DNA from: Veronia nyctiphanis
Lineage (GTDB): Bacteria > Pseudomonadota > Gammaproteobacteria > Enterobacterales > Vibrionaceae
NCBI RefSeq assembly: GCF_004116385.1
Contig: NZ_PEIB01000020.1
Location: forward strand, 1-64,000
DNA: 64,000 nt
Direction of reading: 5' to 3'
Of this stretch, positions 28,264 to 39,154 are shown piece after piece. The position numbers and the translations under genes are program-made. Every line of letters starts with the position of its first letter. The first letter of the stretch is position 1. The notes beneath the pieces were generated by a model that did not search any database, was not told the origin of the DNA, and worked only from the letters and a program-made list of their open reading frames with translations.

Positions 28264-29280
28264 TTACAGGTCAAACTGCACTTCATCAATCAACTTCACC
28301 GCTTTGGCGTAGTTGTCAGCAATTGTCGTCAGAGGCAAGTCATCTGCTTTGTAGCTACCCCATGAAGAAACAAGCTTCGAGCTCGCTACGCCTTTCTTGA
28401 CTGGCTCTTCATAGTTCACTTCTGCGTACATGCCTTGTGCAAAATCAGATGTCAGGAATTCCATCAGTTTGATTGCATTTTCTTTGTTCGGTGAGAACTT
28501 AGCCAACGCCATGCCGCTAATGTTTACGTGAGTACCGTTTGCATTTTGGCCTGGGTAGTTAAGGTAAACACTGTCAGCCCATGCTTTTTGCTCTTTATCT
28601 GCAAGCATTTTGCCTAGGTAGTAGCTGTTACCCAAAGATACGTCACACAGACCTTCAGAAATGGCTTTCACTTGTGCGCGGTCGTTACCCTGTGGCTTAC
28701 GCGCCAAGTTCGCTTTAACACCTTTCAGCCATTCTTTCGCTTCTGCTTCACCGTGGTTAGCAATAATCGATGCTACCAGAGAAACATTATATGGGTGCTT
28801 ACCAGAGCGAGTACAAATCTTACCTTTGAACTCAGGCTTGGCCAGATCAAGGTAGTCAAAGTCATCACCAAGCTTACCAACACGGTCACGAGAAGAGTAA
28901 ACCGCACGAGAACGTGTCGTCAGTGCGAACCACTCTTCATCTGAGTCGCGGAATTGTGCAGGCACGTTTCCGTCAATCACTTTGCTATCAACTTTCTGAA
29001 CAACGCCTTTGTCTACAAGCTCGCTCAGGCGTGAAATATCAACAGTCAGCAGGACATCGGCTGGGCTGTATTCACCTTCTTGTTGGACTTTCTCAGCCAT
29101 ACCTTTCTTAGCAAACTTCACGTTTACCTTGATTCCGGTTTGCTTGGTGAATTCGTTAAGCATTGGCTCAATCAGAAACGGCTGACGGTAAGAGTAAACA
29201 TTAACTTCTTCCGCTGCTGCCGCAGGTCCTGCGCCAAAGAGTGTTGCCAAAATGGCGGTGCTCAAAACAACCTTTTTCAT
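28264..29280 (-). CDS. fbpA: Periplasmic ferric iron-binding protein
   Basis: Captures Fe(III) in the periplasm and hands it to FbpBC. The 338-residue precursor has a clear signal peptide (MKKVVLSTAILATLFGAG, cleavage near AAA-AE). It has the extracellular-binding-protein fold with the iron-binding tyrosine pair in GNSYYLG and an early tyrosine in NVYSYRQPF. The start is the ATG at 29280; an earlier in-frame start at 29325 adds residues that do not fit a signal peptide. A sigma-70 promoter lies 55-80 bases upstream. Confidence 0.95.
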   Translation of the reverse strand: MKKVVLSTAILATLFGAGPAAAAEEVNVYSYRQPFLIEPMLNEFTKQTGIKVNVKFAKKGMAEKVQQEGEYSPADVLLTVDISRLSELVDKGVVQKVDSKVIDGNVPAQFRDSDEEWFALTTRSRAVYSSRDRVGKLGDDFDYLDLAKPEFKGKICTRSGKHPYNVSLVASIIANHGEAEAKEWLKGVKANLARKPQGNDRAQVKAISEGLCDVSLGNSYYLGKMLADKEQKAWADSVYLNYPGQNANGTHVNISGMALAKFSPNKENAIKLMEFLTSDFAQGMYAEVNYEEPVKKGVASSKLVSSWGSYKADDLPLTTIADNYAKAVKLIDEVQFDL

Positions 29281-29334
29281 CCCTACACGTTCCTTGCTGG
29301 TAATGTTAATAAGAACAGTTATCACTTACATTAA

Positions 29335-29362
29335 AGTATACATTTATAATTTTTGATAGCAA
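29335..29362 (-). promoter_or_regulatory. Sigma-70 promoter of fbpABC with possible Fur site
   Basis: On the minus strand a -35 TTGCTA (29357-29362) and a -10 TATACT (29335-29340) are 16 bases apart. Just downstream, TGATAACTGTTCTTATTA (about 29306-29323) resembles half of a Fur box but is a weak match; Fur control is expected for this operon but not proven here. Confidence 0.55.
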
Positions 29363-29392
29363 GATTGTGAATAAAAGCTGTGGGGGAGAAAC

Positions 29393-29423
29393 AAAAAAAT
29401 TCTCACCTGTTGGTGAGAATTTT
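29393..29423. terminator. Terminator downstream of amtB
   Basis: Perfect stem AATTCTCACC / GGTGAGAATT around TGTT, with a seven-T run in the amtB direction (minus) and TTTT on the plus side. Confidence 0.88.
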
Positions 29424-29454
29424 CATATTTATATCAGTGGTGAGATTGGTTTGA

Positions 29455-30681
29455 TTATTTAACGCTAACAAACTCAGGGTATGCATCGACACCACAATCG
29501 TGAATATCCATGCCTGCCATCTCTTCCTCTTCTGAGACGCGGATGCCCACAGTTGCTTTCAAAATTGACCATACCAACAGGCTAGCACCAAATACCCATG
29601 CGAAGATAACCGCTGCGCCAATCAACTGTGTCACGAAGCTTGCATCACCATTGCTGAATGGAACAACCATCAGACCAAACAGACCACAGGTTCCGTGTAC
29701 CGAGATAGCACCGACCGGATCATCAATTTTCAGCTTGTCGAGACCAACAATACTGACAACAACCAAGGCACCACTTACTGCACCGATAAGTACTGCTGCC
29801 AGTGGAGATGGTGAGAGTGGGTCTGCCGTAATCGCAACCAAACCAGCCAGTGCACCGTTCAGCACCATAGTCAGGTCAGCTTTGCCCCAGGTCATCTTAC
29901 AGAACCCAAGTGCAGCAATCGCGCCAGCCGCTGCCGCTGCGTTTGTGTTCAAGAAAATTTGACCAACTGCAGTTGCGTTTTCGAAGTTAGAAACTGCAAG
30001 CTGTGAACCACCGTTGAAGCCGAACCAACCGAACCAAAGGATAAATGTACCCAAGGTTGCGAGCGGAAGGTTTGAACCCGGGATTGGATAAATCTGACCA
30101 TTTTGCCGTATTTACCTTTACGTGCACCCAGTAACAGAACACCTGCAAGTGCTGCGGCAGCGCCGGCCATGTGAACAATACCTGAACCTGCGAAGTCGCT
30201 GAAGCCCATGTCTGACAAGAAGCCCCCCCCATGTCCAGTAGCCCTCAACTGGGTAGATAACAGAGGTCATCACAATTGAGAACAGCAAGAATGACCAAAG
30301 TTTCATGCGCTCTGCGACAGCACCAGAAACGACAGACATCGCTGTTGCTACGAACACAACCTGGAAGAAAAAGTCAGACTCTAAAGAGTGATCAGCGCCT
30401 TCTGATTGGGTTCCAATCAAGGTGCCGAAAGAGGGTAACCAGCCTGCCTCAGCGTTATCGACGTACATAATATTGTACCCGACAACCAGATAAACGGTGC
30501 ATGCAATCGCGTACAAGCAGATATTCTTTGTCAGTATTTCGGTTGCGTTTTTAGAGCGAACAAGACCTGCCTCTAACATAGCGAAGCCCGCAGCCATCCA
30601 CATAACCAATGCGCCTGACATCAAGAAGAAAAAGGTGTCCAAGGCATAACGTAATTCTGTTACTGTTGTTGATAATTCCAT
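29455..30681 (-). CDS. amtB: Ammonium transporter AmtB (two frame breaks)
   Basis: AmtB forms trimeric ammonium channels in the inner membrane and is blocked by its P-II partner. Three overlapping frames join to a protein of about 408 residues with eleven predicted membrane segments. It begins with an 'MELSTTVTELRYALDTFF' N-terminus and contains FAGSGIVHMAGA (pore region), WFGWFGFNGGS and SVHGTCGLFG. The frame breaks at a run of eight C (30223-30230; seven or ten would restore TWGG(G)FLSDMG) and at a T run (30101-30104; one more base restores KYGKNGQIYPIPGSN). Both look like homopolymer read errors. It is co-transcribed with glnK. Confidence 0.93.
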
Positions 30682-30699
30682 TTTTTAATCCCCCAAGCC

Positions 30700-31128
<429 letters not shown>

Positions 31129-31291
31129 TTATAATCATTGATGAATTTACACGCACAATCAACGCACCAAGTCGGTGCATGCATTTCACCAATACCAAGC
31201 AGATTCATCTTTTGAAGAAGGCGCACCACAATGACGCAATGCAACCTTATTTGAGAAGGGGTAGAGCGAGGTGTATGTTGTTTGATTTGCT

Positions 31292-31693
31292 CTATCTTGC
31301 ACCGTAGCGCTTGATAAAGTCCTGCCATGCATTCAAGACCTGATTGAAGTCTTCAAGCCCACACAAAGAGACGCTTTCTTCATCATAGTCTCTGAGATCA
31401 TCACCTTGTTCATGGCTGTCATTACTGATTTCGGAAGACAACTCTCTCTCAACGACAGCATTTGTCTGCACCAAGGCCTCTTCACGGCTCAGGGTAAGGT
31501 GGAGCTCTTTACCCGCACGTTGCCACTCACCACCAGACACAGAGATGTGCTGTGAAGCAGAAAGCACCTCGGATATTTCTTCAAGGTTGGTACTCACCTC
31601 ATCGACCAACCAGCGGCCAAGTGCTTCATGCCCCATGGAAAGTTCTGCATGGAAACTGCCATCCAACGTGTTGCGGCGAAATTCATAATCCAT
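31292..31693 (-). CDS. yacL: YacL family protein (UPF0231)
   Basis: A small acidic protein of 133 residues that matches E. coli YacL: MDYEFRRNTLDG, MGHEALGRWLVDEV, GGEWQRAGKELHL and the C-terminal YDEESVSLCGLEDF. Function is unknown. It has no signal peptide or membrane segment. It sits directly downstream of acnB as in E. coli, though a terminator separates the two. The 200 bases between its end and the glnK promoter hold no gene I can support. Confidence 0.92.
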   Translation of the reverse strand: MDYEFRRNTLDGSFHAELSMGHEALGRWLVDEVSTNLEEISEVLSASQHISVSGGEWQRAGKELHLTLSREEALVQTNAVVERELSSEISNDSHEQGDDLRDYDEESVSLCGLEDFNQVLNAWQDFIKRYGAR

Positions 31694-31884
31694 GTGTATT
31701 CCTCGGTTCTAAACGGTCAAAGCTGCCCATTTTCAGCAAAACTGACACAGATGCAAGCCAATCTACCTCTTTGCAAAGCCAGTAAATTGGTCGACTTATT
31801 TCTTATACAACAGTATAGGGACCGTCGCAGCAGGCCAGCGTATCAAAGCTAGCACTGCGCGCTAATTTCCCGAATAGCAGGCAT

Positions 31885-31912
31885 AAAAAAAGCCCCCGAT
31901 AATATCGAGGGC
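31885..31912 (-). terminator. Intrinsic terminator of acnB
   Basis: On the minus strand a nine-pair stem (GCCCTCGAT / ATCGGGGGC, one mismatch) is followed by seven T, about 20 bases after the acnB stop. Confidence 0.8.
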
Positions 31913-31933
31913 TTCTCAAGCATGAAGAGACTA

Positions 31934-34530
31934 TCAGACAGCAGCCTGAATAATCACGTCATCTGCTTTTTTGGTGTACTCATCCATACGATGGAAGTTG
32001 AGGTAACGGTATGTATCTGCCGCAGTCGCATTGATCTGCTCAGCATACTCCAGATACTCTGCAACCGATGGGATTTTACCCAGCATCGCACCCACCGCTG
32101 CCAGTTCAGCAGAAGACAGGTAAACATTCGCGCCTGTACCTAAACGGTTAGGGAAGTTACGGGTAGATGTCGAAAGTACGGTCGCACCGTCAGCAACACG
32201 TGCTTGGTTACCCATACACAGCGAACATCCCGGCGTTTCAATACGCACACCAGCACGGCCATAGATACCGTAGTAACCTTCTTCAGTTAGCTGGTCACGG
32301 TCCATCTTCGTTGGTGGTGCTACCCACATACGGGTAGAAAGCACAGAGCCAGACTTATCAAGTAGCTTACCAGCAGCACGGAAGTGGCCGATGTTGGTCA
32401 TACAACTACCGATGAAGACTTCATCAACTTTGTCGCCTGCAACGTCAGAAAGAAGGCGTGCATCATCTGGGTCGTTCGGCGCACACAGGATTGGCTCTTT
32501 GATGTCAGCCAAGTCGATTTCAATCACTTCCGCGTATTCCGCATCCGCATCCGCTTCCATCAGCTCTGGGTTTTCAAGCCATGCTTCCATAGCAGAAATA
32601 CGACGCTCGATGGTACGACGATCGCCGTAACCTTCGCTGATCATCCACTTCAACATCACGATGTTTGATTGCAGATACTCAGAGACAGAATCCTGAGACA
32701 ACTTAACCGTACAGCCAGCCGCTGAACGCTCAGCCGATGCATCAGACAGCTCAAATGCTTGCTCAACGGTCAGGTGATCAACACCCTCTATCTCGAGGAT
32801 ACGACCAGAGAATGCATTGATCTTACCTGCTTTCTCAACAGTCAGAAGACCTTGCTTGATCGCGTAATAAGGGATGGCATGAACAAGATCACGCAGCGTG
32901 ATGCCCGGCTGCATATCACCTTTAAAGCGAACCAGAATTGACTCAGGCATATCCAGTGCATAACACCCGTTGCTGCTGCGAATGCAACCAGACCTGAACC
33001 CGCTGGGAACGAAATACCCAGAGGGAAACGTGTATGTGAGTCACCACCTGTACCAACGGTATCAGGCAGCAGCATACGGTTCAGCCATGAGTGGATAACA
33101 CCATCACCCGGACGCAGTGACACACCGCCACGGTTCATAATGAAATCAGGCAATGTATGGTGCGTGTTGACATCAACAGGCTTTGGATACGCTGAGGTGT
33201 GACAGAATGACTGCATTGTCAGGTCAGCTGAGAAGCCAAGACAAGCAAGGTCTTTCAGCTCATCACGAGTCATTGGGCCCGTGGTATCCTGAGAGCCCAC
33301 TGTAGTCATCTTAGGCTCACAGTATGTGCCTGGGCGAATACCTTCAACGCCACAGGCTTTACCTACCATCTTCTGGCCTAAGGTATAGCCTTTACCTGTA
33401 TCAGCAACAGACTGCGGGCGACGGAACGTATCAGTCGCTGGCAAGCCCAGTGATTCGCGCGCTTTCTCTGTCAGGCCACGGCCGATGATAAGTGGAATAC
33501 GACCACCAGCACGAACTTCGTCATAAAGCACATCTGTTTTTAAAGAGAAGGTCGAAAGAAGGTCGTCGCTGCCGTTGCTGCGAACTTCGCCTTTGTGTGG
33601 GTAAATGTCAATCACATCACCCATGTTGAGCTTGGATACATCCAGCTCGATTGGCAGTGCACCCGCATCTTCCATGGTGTTGAAGAAGATTGGTGCGATT
33701 TTACCACCTAGACAGAAACCGCCAGCGCGCTTGTTTGGCACGAACGGGATATCGTCGCCCATGAACCAAAGCACAGAGTTAGTCGCAGACTTACGTGAAG
33801 AACCCGTACCCACAACATCACCGACGTAAACCAGTTGATGGCCTTTTTCTTTCAGTGCTTCGATTTGTTTGATTGGACCAATAACGCCTGCCTGATCCGG
33901 TTCGATGCCTTCACGGGCATTCTTCAGCATTGCCAGCGCATGCAGCGGGATATCAGGACGCGACCATGCATCTGGTGCAGGTGACAGGTCATCAGTATTT
34001 GTTTCGCCAGTGACTTTGAAAACAGTCATGGTGACTTTTTCAGGCACGTCTGGCTTGGACAAGAACCATTCAGCATCAGCCCATGACTGAAGCACAGTTT
34101 GTGCGTGTGCGTTGCCAGCTTTCGCTTTTTCTTCAACATCATAGAATGCATCAAACATCAGCAATGTGTGCGAAAGTGCTTTAACTGAAAGTGGTGCCAG
34201 AGTGTCATCATCAAGCAGTGACACTAAAGGTTCGATGTTGTAACCGCCTTGCATGGTGCCAAGCAGTTGAACCGCTTTTTCTTTTGACACTAAAGGAGAT
34301 GCGCACTCTCCTTTTGCAACAGCAGCAAGAAAGCCCGCTTTAACATATGCAGCTTCATCAACGCCTGGTGGAATACGATTTTCCAACAGGTCGACCAGAG
34401 TTTCTTCTTCTCCGGCTATTGGATTTTTTAACAATTCAACCAGATTGGCTGTTTGCTCTGCGTCCAGAGGTTTTGGGGCAATCCCCTGAGCAGCACGTTC
34501 TTCGACGTGTTTACGGTAGGCTTCAAGCAC
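31934..34530 (-). CDS. acnB: Aconitate hydratase B (frame break)
   Basis: The main TCA-cycle aconitase, also able to act on 2-methylcitrate pathways, with a [4Fe-4S] centre. Domains in order: HEAT-like helical N-terminus, swivel domain ([19 protein letters not shown]), then the catalytic domains with [11 protein letters not shown] and cluster cysteines in GCSLCMGNQ. Near 32958 the frame breaks; one added G/C restores [15 protein letters not shown] and gives about 866 residues, like E. coli AcnB. The frame is open to 34713, but family alignment and GAGGA seven bases upstream place the start at GTG 34530. Confidence 0.95.
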
Positions 34531-34765
34531 GACTGTTTCCTCATCATTGCGTCTGGCTATTGCACCAGACATCCTTGGAATATATCTCGGCTTACCAGGC
34601 TGGCAAATAATGAAAGCCGCCAACGCAAAAGCTGGGTGCCTGTGCGACCGAGCGGGCATGTTAGCACTTTTTAACCAAAATTTAAAATAAGGCCCCAGAA
34701 CACAACAAGTCACCGCCAGTATGTTGAAAGTACAGCGATATAGTGTTGCCAGAGCCCGTTAAACG

Positions 34766-37080
34766 TTAAAACTGCGTACCCAAACTGAGATAGAAAGAAT
34801 CATGTTCCGAGTCGGTAATGCCATAAGCAACCAACACCGGACCAATAATCGTATCTACCCCCGCAAATATACTGCCAGCATTGTAAAATGGTATGTCTTT
34901 TATCGAAAAGTCAGGGTTATTCCACACTGATCCTCGCTCAATAGAGGCACCCACATAGACAGGCGTTTTAAAAAGACCAAAATCGTTATCTTGAAGGCGA
35001 TACCTGTAGATCAATGAGCCAAAGGCTGAGTTATCGCCACGCAGCCTGCCTTGAGGGAGGCCTGATAAGTTAAATAAGCCACCAAGCTCGCGAAGCCTCA
35101 CAACAAGCTCCCCAGTATCAAAACCAAAACTTGTGATAGCAGCAGCCCTGTCAACATCCGTCCCCTGATAACTTAACTCTCCAAAGAGAGTATGACGTCC
35201 AATGCTTTGAGCATGTGATAATTCGACTTCCACTTGATTGGAGTCGATGACTTTCTCAAAGAGTTGGTTATCAAGAACGGTATCTCTGACTGAGCTCAGC
35301 TGAGCATGGAAGTAACTTCCTGATGACGGAAATACTCGGTTATCAAGGGTATCAAGTGTAATACTGATATACTGCTTGTCTTGGCTAAACTCACGGCGAA
35401 ACAGAGCACCGCCTCTTGTTTCTTCCCCCACCACAAAGTCAGCACCGACGCTAAACTGGCTCCAAAGTTCTGGTTGCCAGCCCAATTCAGCGCCCATTCT
35501 CCATTCTTTCGTTCTTGAGGTCAGAATGATAACGCTTTCCTGTTCATCAATTTTTTTCTCGTCATCCGTCAGATCGTACTGCGTCACTTGCTCAGCGATA
35601 TATTTACCCCATGGACGAATAAAAAATTCCTGTGACGCAACGAGAGGCGCGAACAGTTCTACACCCGCCACTTTTCGATTACCTAACTCAAGCTCAGTCA
35701 TCAGCTCCGCACCGTATTCGCTGAGGCCAGTATTGGTGATTCTGACCCCCGCAGAATAAAGGGTGCTGGTACTGAAATCATCCTCAATATTGACGCGAAA
35801 ATCGAGAAAACTCGGGCCCCAACTTCTTTCTTCGACATCGAGAAACAGAGCATTACTGCCGTCATTTTTATGTATTTCAAAATCAACTGACTCAAAGCGA
35901 TCCAACGCATTGAGGTTGGAAATACTCTCTTCCAGTTTTGCAGTATCGAGAAGACCGAGATCGACATCAAGGCGGTCTTTTAACACCTCATCAGACAGGG
36001 ACGTGTTGTTATTGATAACAACATCAGAAATCGTCATCTGATCGCCAAATTCAAGAAGCTTTCTACGCGCCTGTTTGCGTTCAACATAATCCTGATAGAC
36101 CGCAGAGTCGACTTTCAGTGGCTTAAGCGATGCTTCTGAGAGACGAGTTATTTGATAACCCTTTTGGAGTGCTTCCGGCATTCTGTCGAAATCAGCCGTT
36201 TCCATGTCACCAACAGCGGGTGTCAGTAGCACATCCTTGTCTGATAAATTAGCAATCTGCGCCTTTGTGGTGTTGCGAACGAGAAAGTTAATGAGCTGAT
36301 TACTGACTGATAAAAGGTTTTTAGGTTGTCCGCTTTCGCGTAGTCAGTGCTGATATCAACGGCGATGACGATATCTGCCCCCATCGCCTTAACGATGTCC
36401 ACGGGCATATTGTTCACTGAGCCACCATCCACCAGCAACTTCCCATCTAACTTAACCGGTGGTAATGCGCCGGGCACCGACATACTTGCGAGCATCGCCT
36501 TCGTCAACACACCTTTATCAATCACCACGGTACCGAGGTTTTCAATGTCTGTTGCCACGGCGCGGAAAGGAATCACTAAATCGTCGAAGGACTCCAACGC
36601 TGGCAGTGTTCCTGTCGACTCACGCAGAATGCGCTTCATGTATTGTCCCTGAACAATCCCCTGCGGTGTCTTTATCTCGGTGCCTTCGTAGCCAATGCTG
36701 GCCTGTATATTGTACCTATCGTCAGAGGCTTTCGAATGAACACGGCGGTCCGCCCTGCTCTCTCTATCCTGATATCCCTGATTCCACTCAATCGTGTCTA
36801 TCAATACTTCAATTTCATCTGCACTCATGCCTGCAGCATATAACCCACCAACGTAGGCGCCCATACTGGTGCCTGCAATATAATCGACAGGAATATGCAT
36901 TTCTTCTAACGCTTTTAATACGCCAACATGCGCAGCACCTTTCGCACCACCGCCACTGAGGGCAAGGCCGATTTTAGGTCTTTCAGACTTTTCTTCTGCA
37001 AAGGTTAAAGTTGAGGAGAAAATTGCCGACAAAAGAACTGCAGCGGTAAAAATTCTTCTCAATGAACACTCAAAAACCAT
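34766..37080 (-). CDS. Patatin-like phospholipase with POTRA and beta-barrel, type Vd-like (frame break)
   Basis: A secreted or surface lipase of about 771 residues built like PlpD. It has a signal peptide (about 1-28), a patatin domain with oxyanion loop SGGGAKGAAH, nucleophile Ser in GTSMG and catalytic Asp in DGG, then one POTRA-like domain (about 400-450). A C-terminal Omp85-type barrel ends in the outer-membrane signature LSLGTQF. The frame breaks at 36300-36301; one extra T/A restores FYQSVNQLIN, the same spacing as in its paralogue at 39155-41481. The two are on the same strand and flank an opposite-strand chemoreceptor. The lipid substrate is unknown. Confidence 0.88.
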
Positions 37081-37161
37081 TCGAAGTTGCTCCGCGTTTT
37101 TCCTACTTATAAAAATTCACTACAACGTAGCCGCGCCCCTTGGCGGTTCTCGGAGAGAAAC

Positions 37162-39074
37162 ATGAAGTTTATGCATCTGACTATAAAGCAAAAGCTTATC
37201 ATGGCGTTAGTATCAGCGTGATAACCACCACCCTTATATTGTGCTCGCTTAGCCTCTTTAAATCATACAGCATTATCAAACAGCGCCTGATGGAACGGGA
37301 GTTGCCTATGACACTGGACAGTATCAGTCAGCAACTCGAGGCAGACGTATTTGCACTTGAACATGCCGCAGAGACACTGGCGAATAACCCAATGATGATA
37401 AAAGCCGTTTCAAACCCCGACGTTGATGAAAATCAGCAGATGATCGTTGAGTCTCTGAGAAAACTGAAGCAACAGTACAAGCTGACAGATGCCTCCATCG
37501 CGAACCGCACAACTGCGCATTACTGGAATCAAAATGGCTTCCTCCGTCAATTGAACCGTGGTCAGGATGGTTGGTTTTATGACTTCCGTGATTCAGCCAA
37601 ACCCGAAATGACGCACCTTTTCCGTGAAGCCAACGGTGATATGAAGCTGTTTGTTAATTATCAGCTCACCAACGGACAAACACTGGCTGGGTTATCTCGC
37701 TCCATGGACAGCATGGTAGATATGCTGAACCAATTCACCATTGAGAAAACTGGCTTCGTCTATCTGGCGTCTGGCGACGGTCAAATCAAACTTCATAAAA
37801 ACAGCCGCTTAATAGGAAGCAGCAACATTCGTAACCTTTATCAAGGCGACACCAGCTCGTTGCTGAGGAAAGGTGGCATTAACCTGACAACCGTTCAGGT
37901 CGATGGCGAAGACATGGTTCTGGCATCAGAATACGTGCCCGCGCTTGACTGGTTTCTTGTCGCACAAGTCCCCGAAAAAGAAGTCTTCGAGCAACTTTAC
38001 ACCACAGGTCAGAGCCTCATTTTCATCGCAATCATCGTCTGCCTGATCTTTGCTACTGTTGCCGTGTTTGTTGCCGCCAGCATTGTCCGTCCGATCACCC
38101 AGCTCGCAGATGTGTTTAAAGACATCGGTGAAGGACAGGGAGATTTGCGCCAACGCATTCCGGTCGAAAGTAACGACGAAATCGGGAAACTGGCGCAAGG
38201 CTTTAACAGCTTTGTCAGCCAGATACATCGCCTGATCACTGACGTATCAGACACTAGCCAGTCATTGAATCGCGCGGCAGAAACTGTGTCTTATCAGGCG
38301 AAAACAACCGAAGACAACAGCACAAGCCAACGCGATCGCACCATTCAGGTCGTCGCTGCCATCAACGAAATGGGTGCGACTGTCAATGAGATTGCCTCTA
38401 ACGCAGCGCATGCCGCAGACTCTGCAAATCAAGCCGCAACGGAAACCTCGACGGGTCAGCAAGTTGTTGTCACTGGCCGAGACACCGTTAACCAGCTCGC
38501 CAGAGATATGGACAAAATGGCAGAGGTTATTCGGAATCTGGCTGAGAATACCAACGCAATCGGCAGCATTCTCGAGGTTATTCGTGGTGTTTCTGAGCAA
38601 ACAAATCTGCTGGCACTCAATGCAGCCATTGAAGCGGCGCGTGCTGGTGAACAAGGTCGCGGTTTTGCGGTTGTTGCCGACGAAGTAAGAAGCCTTGCCA
38701 GCCGCACGGCAGAGTCGACCAATGAGATTCAGACGATGATCGACCAATTGCAGCAAGAAGCGCAAAATGCGGTCATTGCGATGGAGCACTCTCAGGCCCT
38801 GACAGGCGAAGGGGTCACAGCCGCTGATAATGCCTCCGGCGCACTGGCACAAATCAATCAACAGATCATTTTAATTTCGGACATCAACACCACAGTGGCT
38901 GCCGCCACCGAAGAACAGTCAACCGTGGTCAATGATATCAACCGGAACATTGAAGACATCAATGAAACGACACTGCGTACCGCTGAAACTGCTGCACTGA
39001 TGTCGGAATCGAGTAAAGAACTGCACCATTTATCCACCCAGCTTGATGGCTTGGTTGGGCGTTTCAAACTTTAA
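37162..39074 (+). CDS. Membrane chemoreceptor with periplasmic Cache-like sensor (frame break near start)
   Basis: A methyl-accepting chemotaxis protein of about 637 residues. One membrane segment near residues 13-33, a periplasmic double-Cache-like region (about 40-280, with GWFYDFRD and [18 protein letters not shown]), a second membrane segment (about 285-310), HAMP ([10 protein letters not shown]...[11 protein letters not shown]) and the signalling hairpin ([18 protein letters not shown]). The frame as printed begins out of register. The real start is the ATG at 37162 after GGAGAG ([19 protein letters not shown]), and one G missing near 37218 explains the break. There is no C-terminal CheR tether. 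The ligand is unknown. Confidence 0.9.
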
Positions 39075-39090
39075 GCCACAATAGATATAA

Positions 39091-39119
39091 AAGCCGCGTT
39101 TCAATGACGCGGCTTTTTT
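39091..39119. terminator. Terminator between chemoreceptor and second patatin gene
   Basis: Stem AAGCCGCGT / ACGCGGCTT with loop TTCAATG and TTTTTT after it on the plus side; the minus side also has TTTTA. Confidence 0.88.
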
Positions 39120-39154
39120 GTAGGTAACTGGTGAACGGTTAATGACGAATCAAG

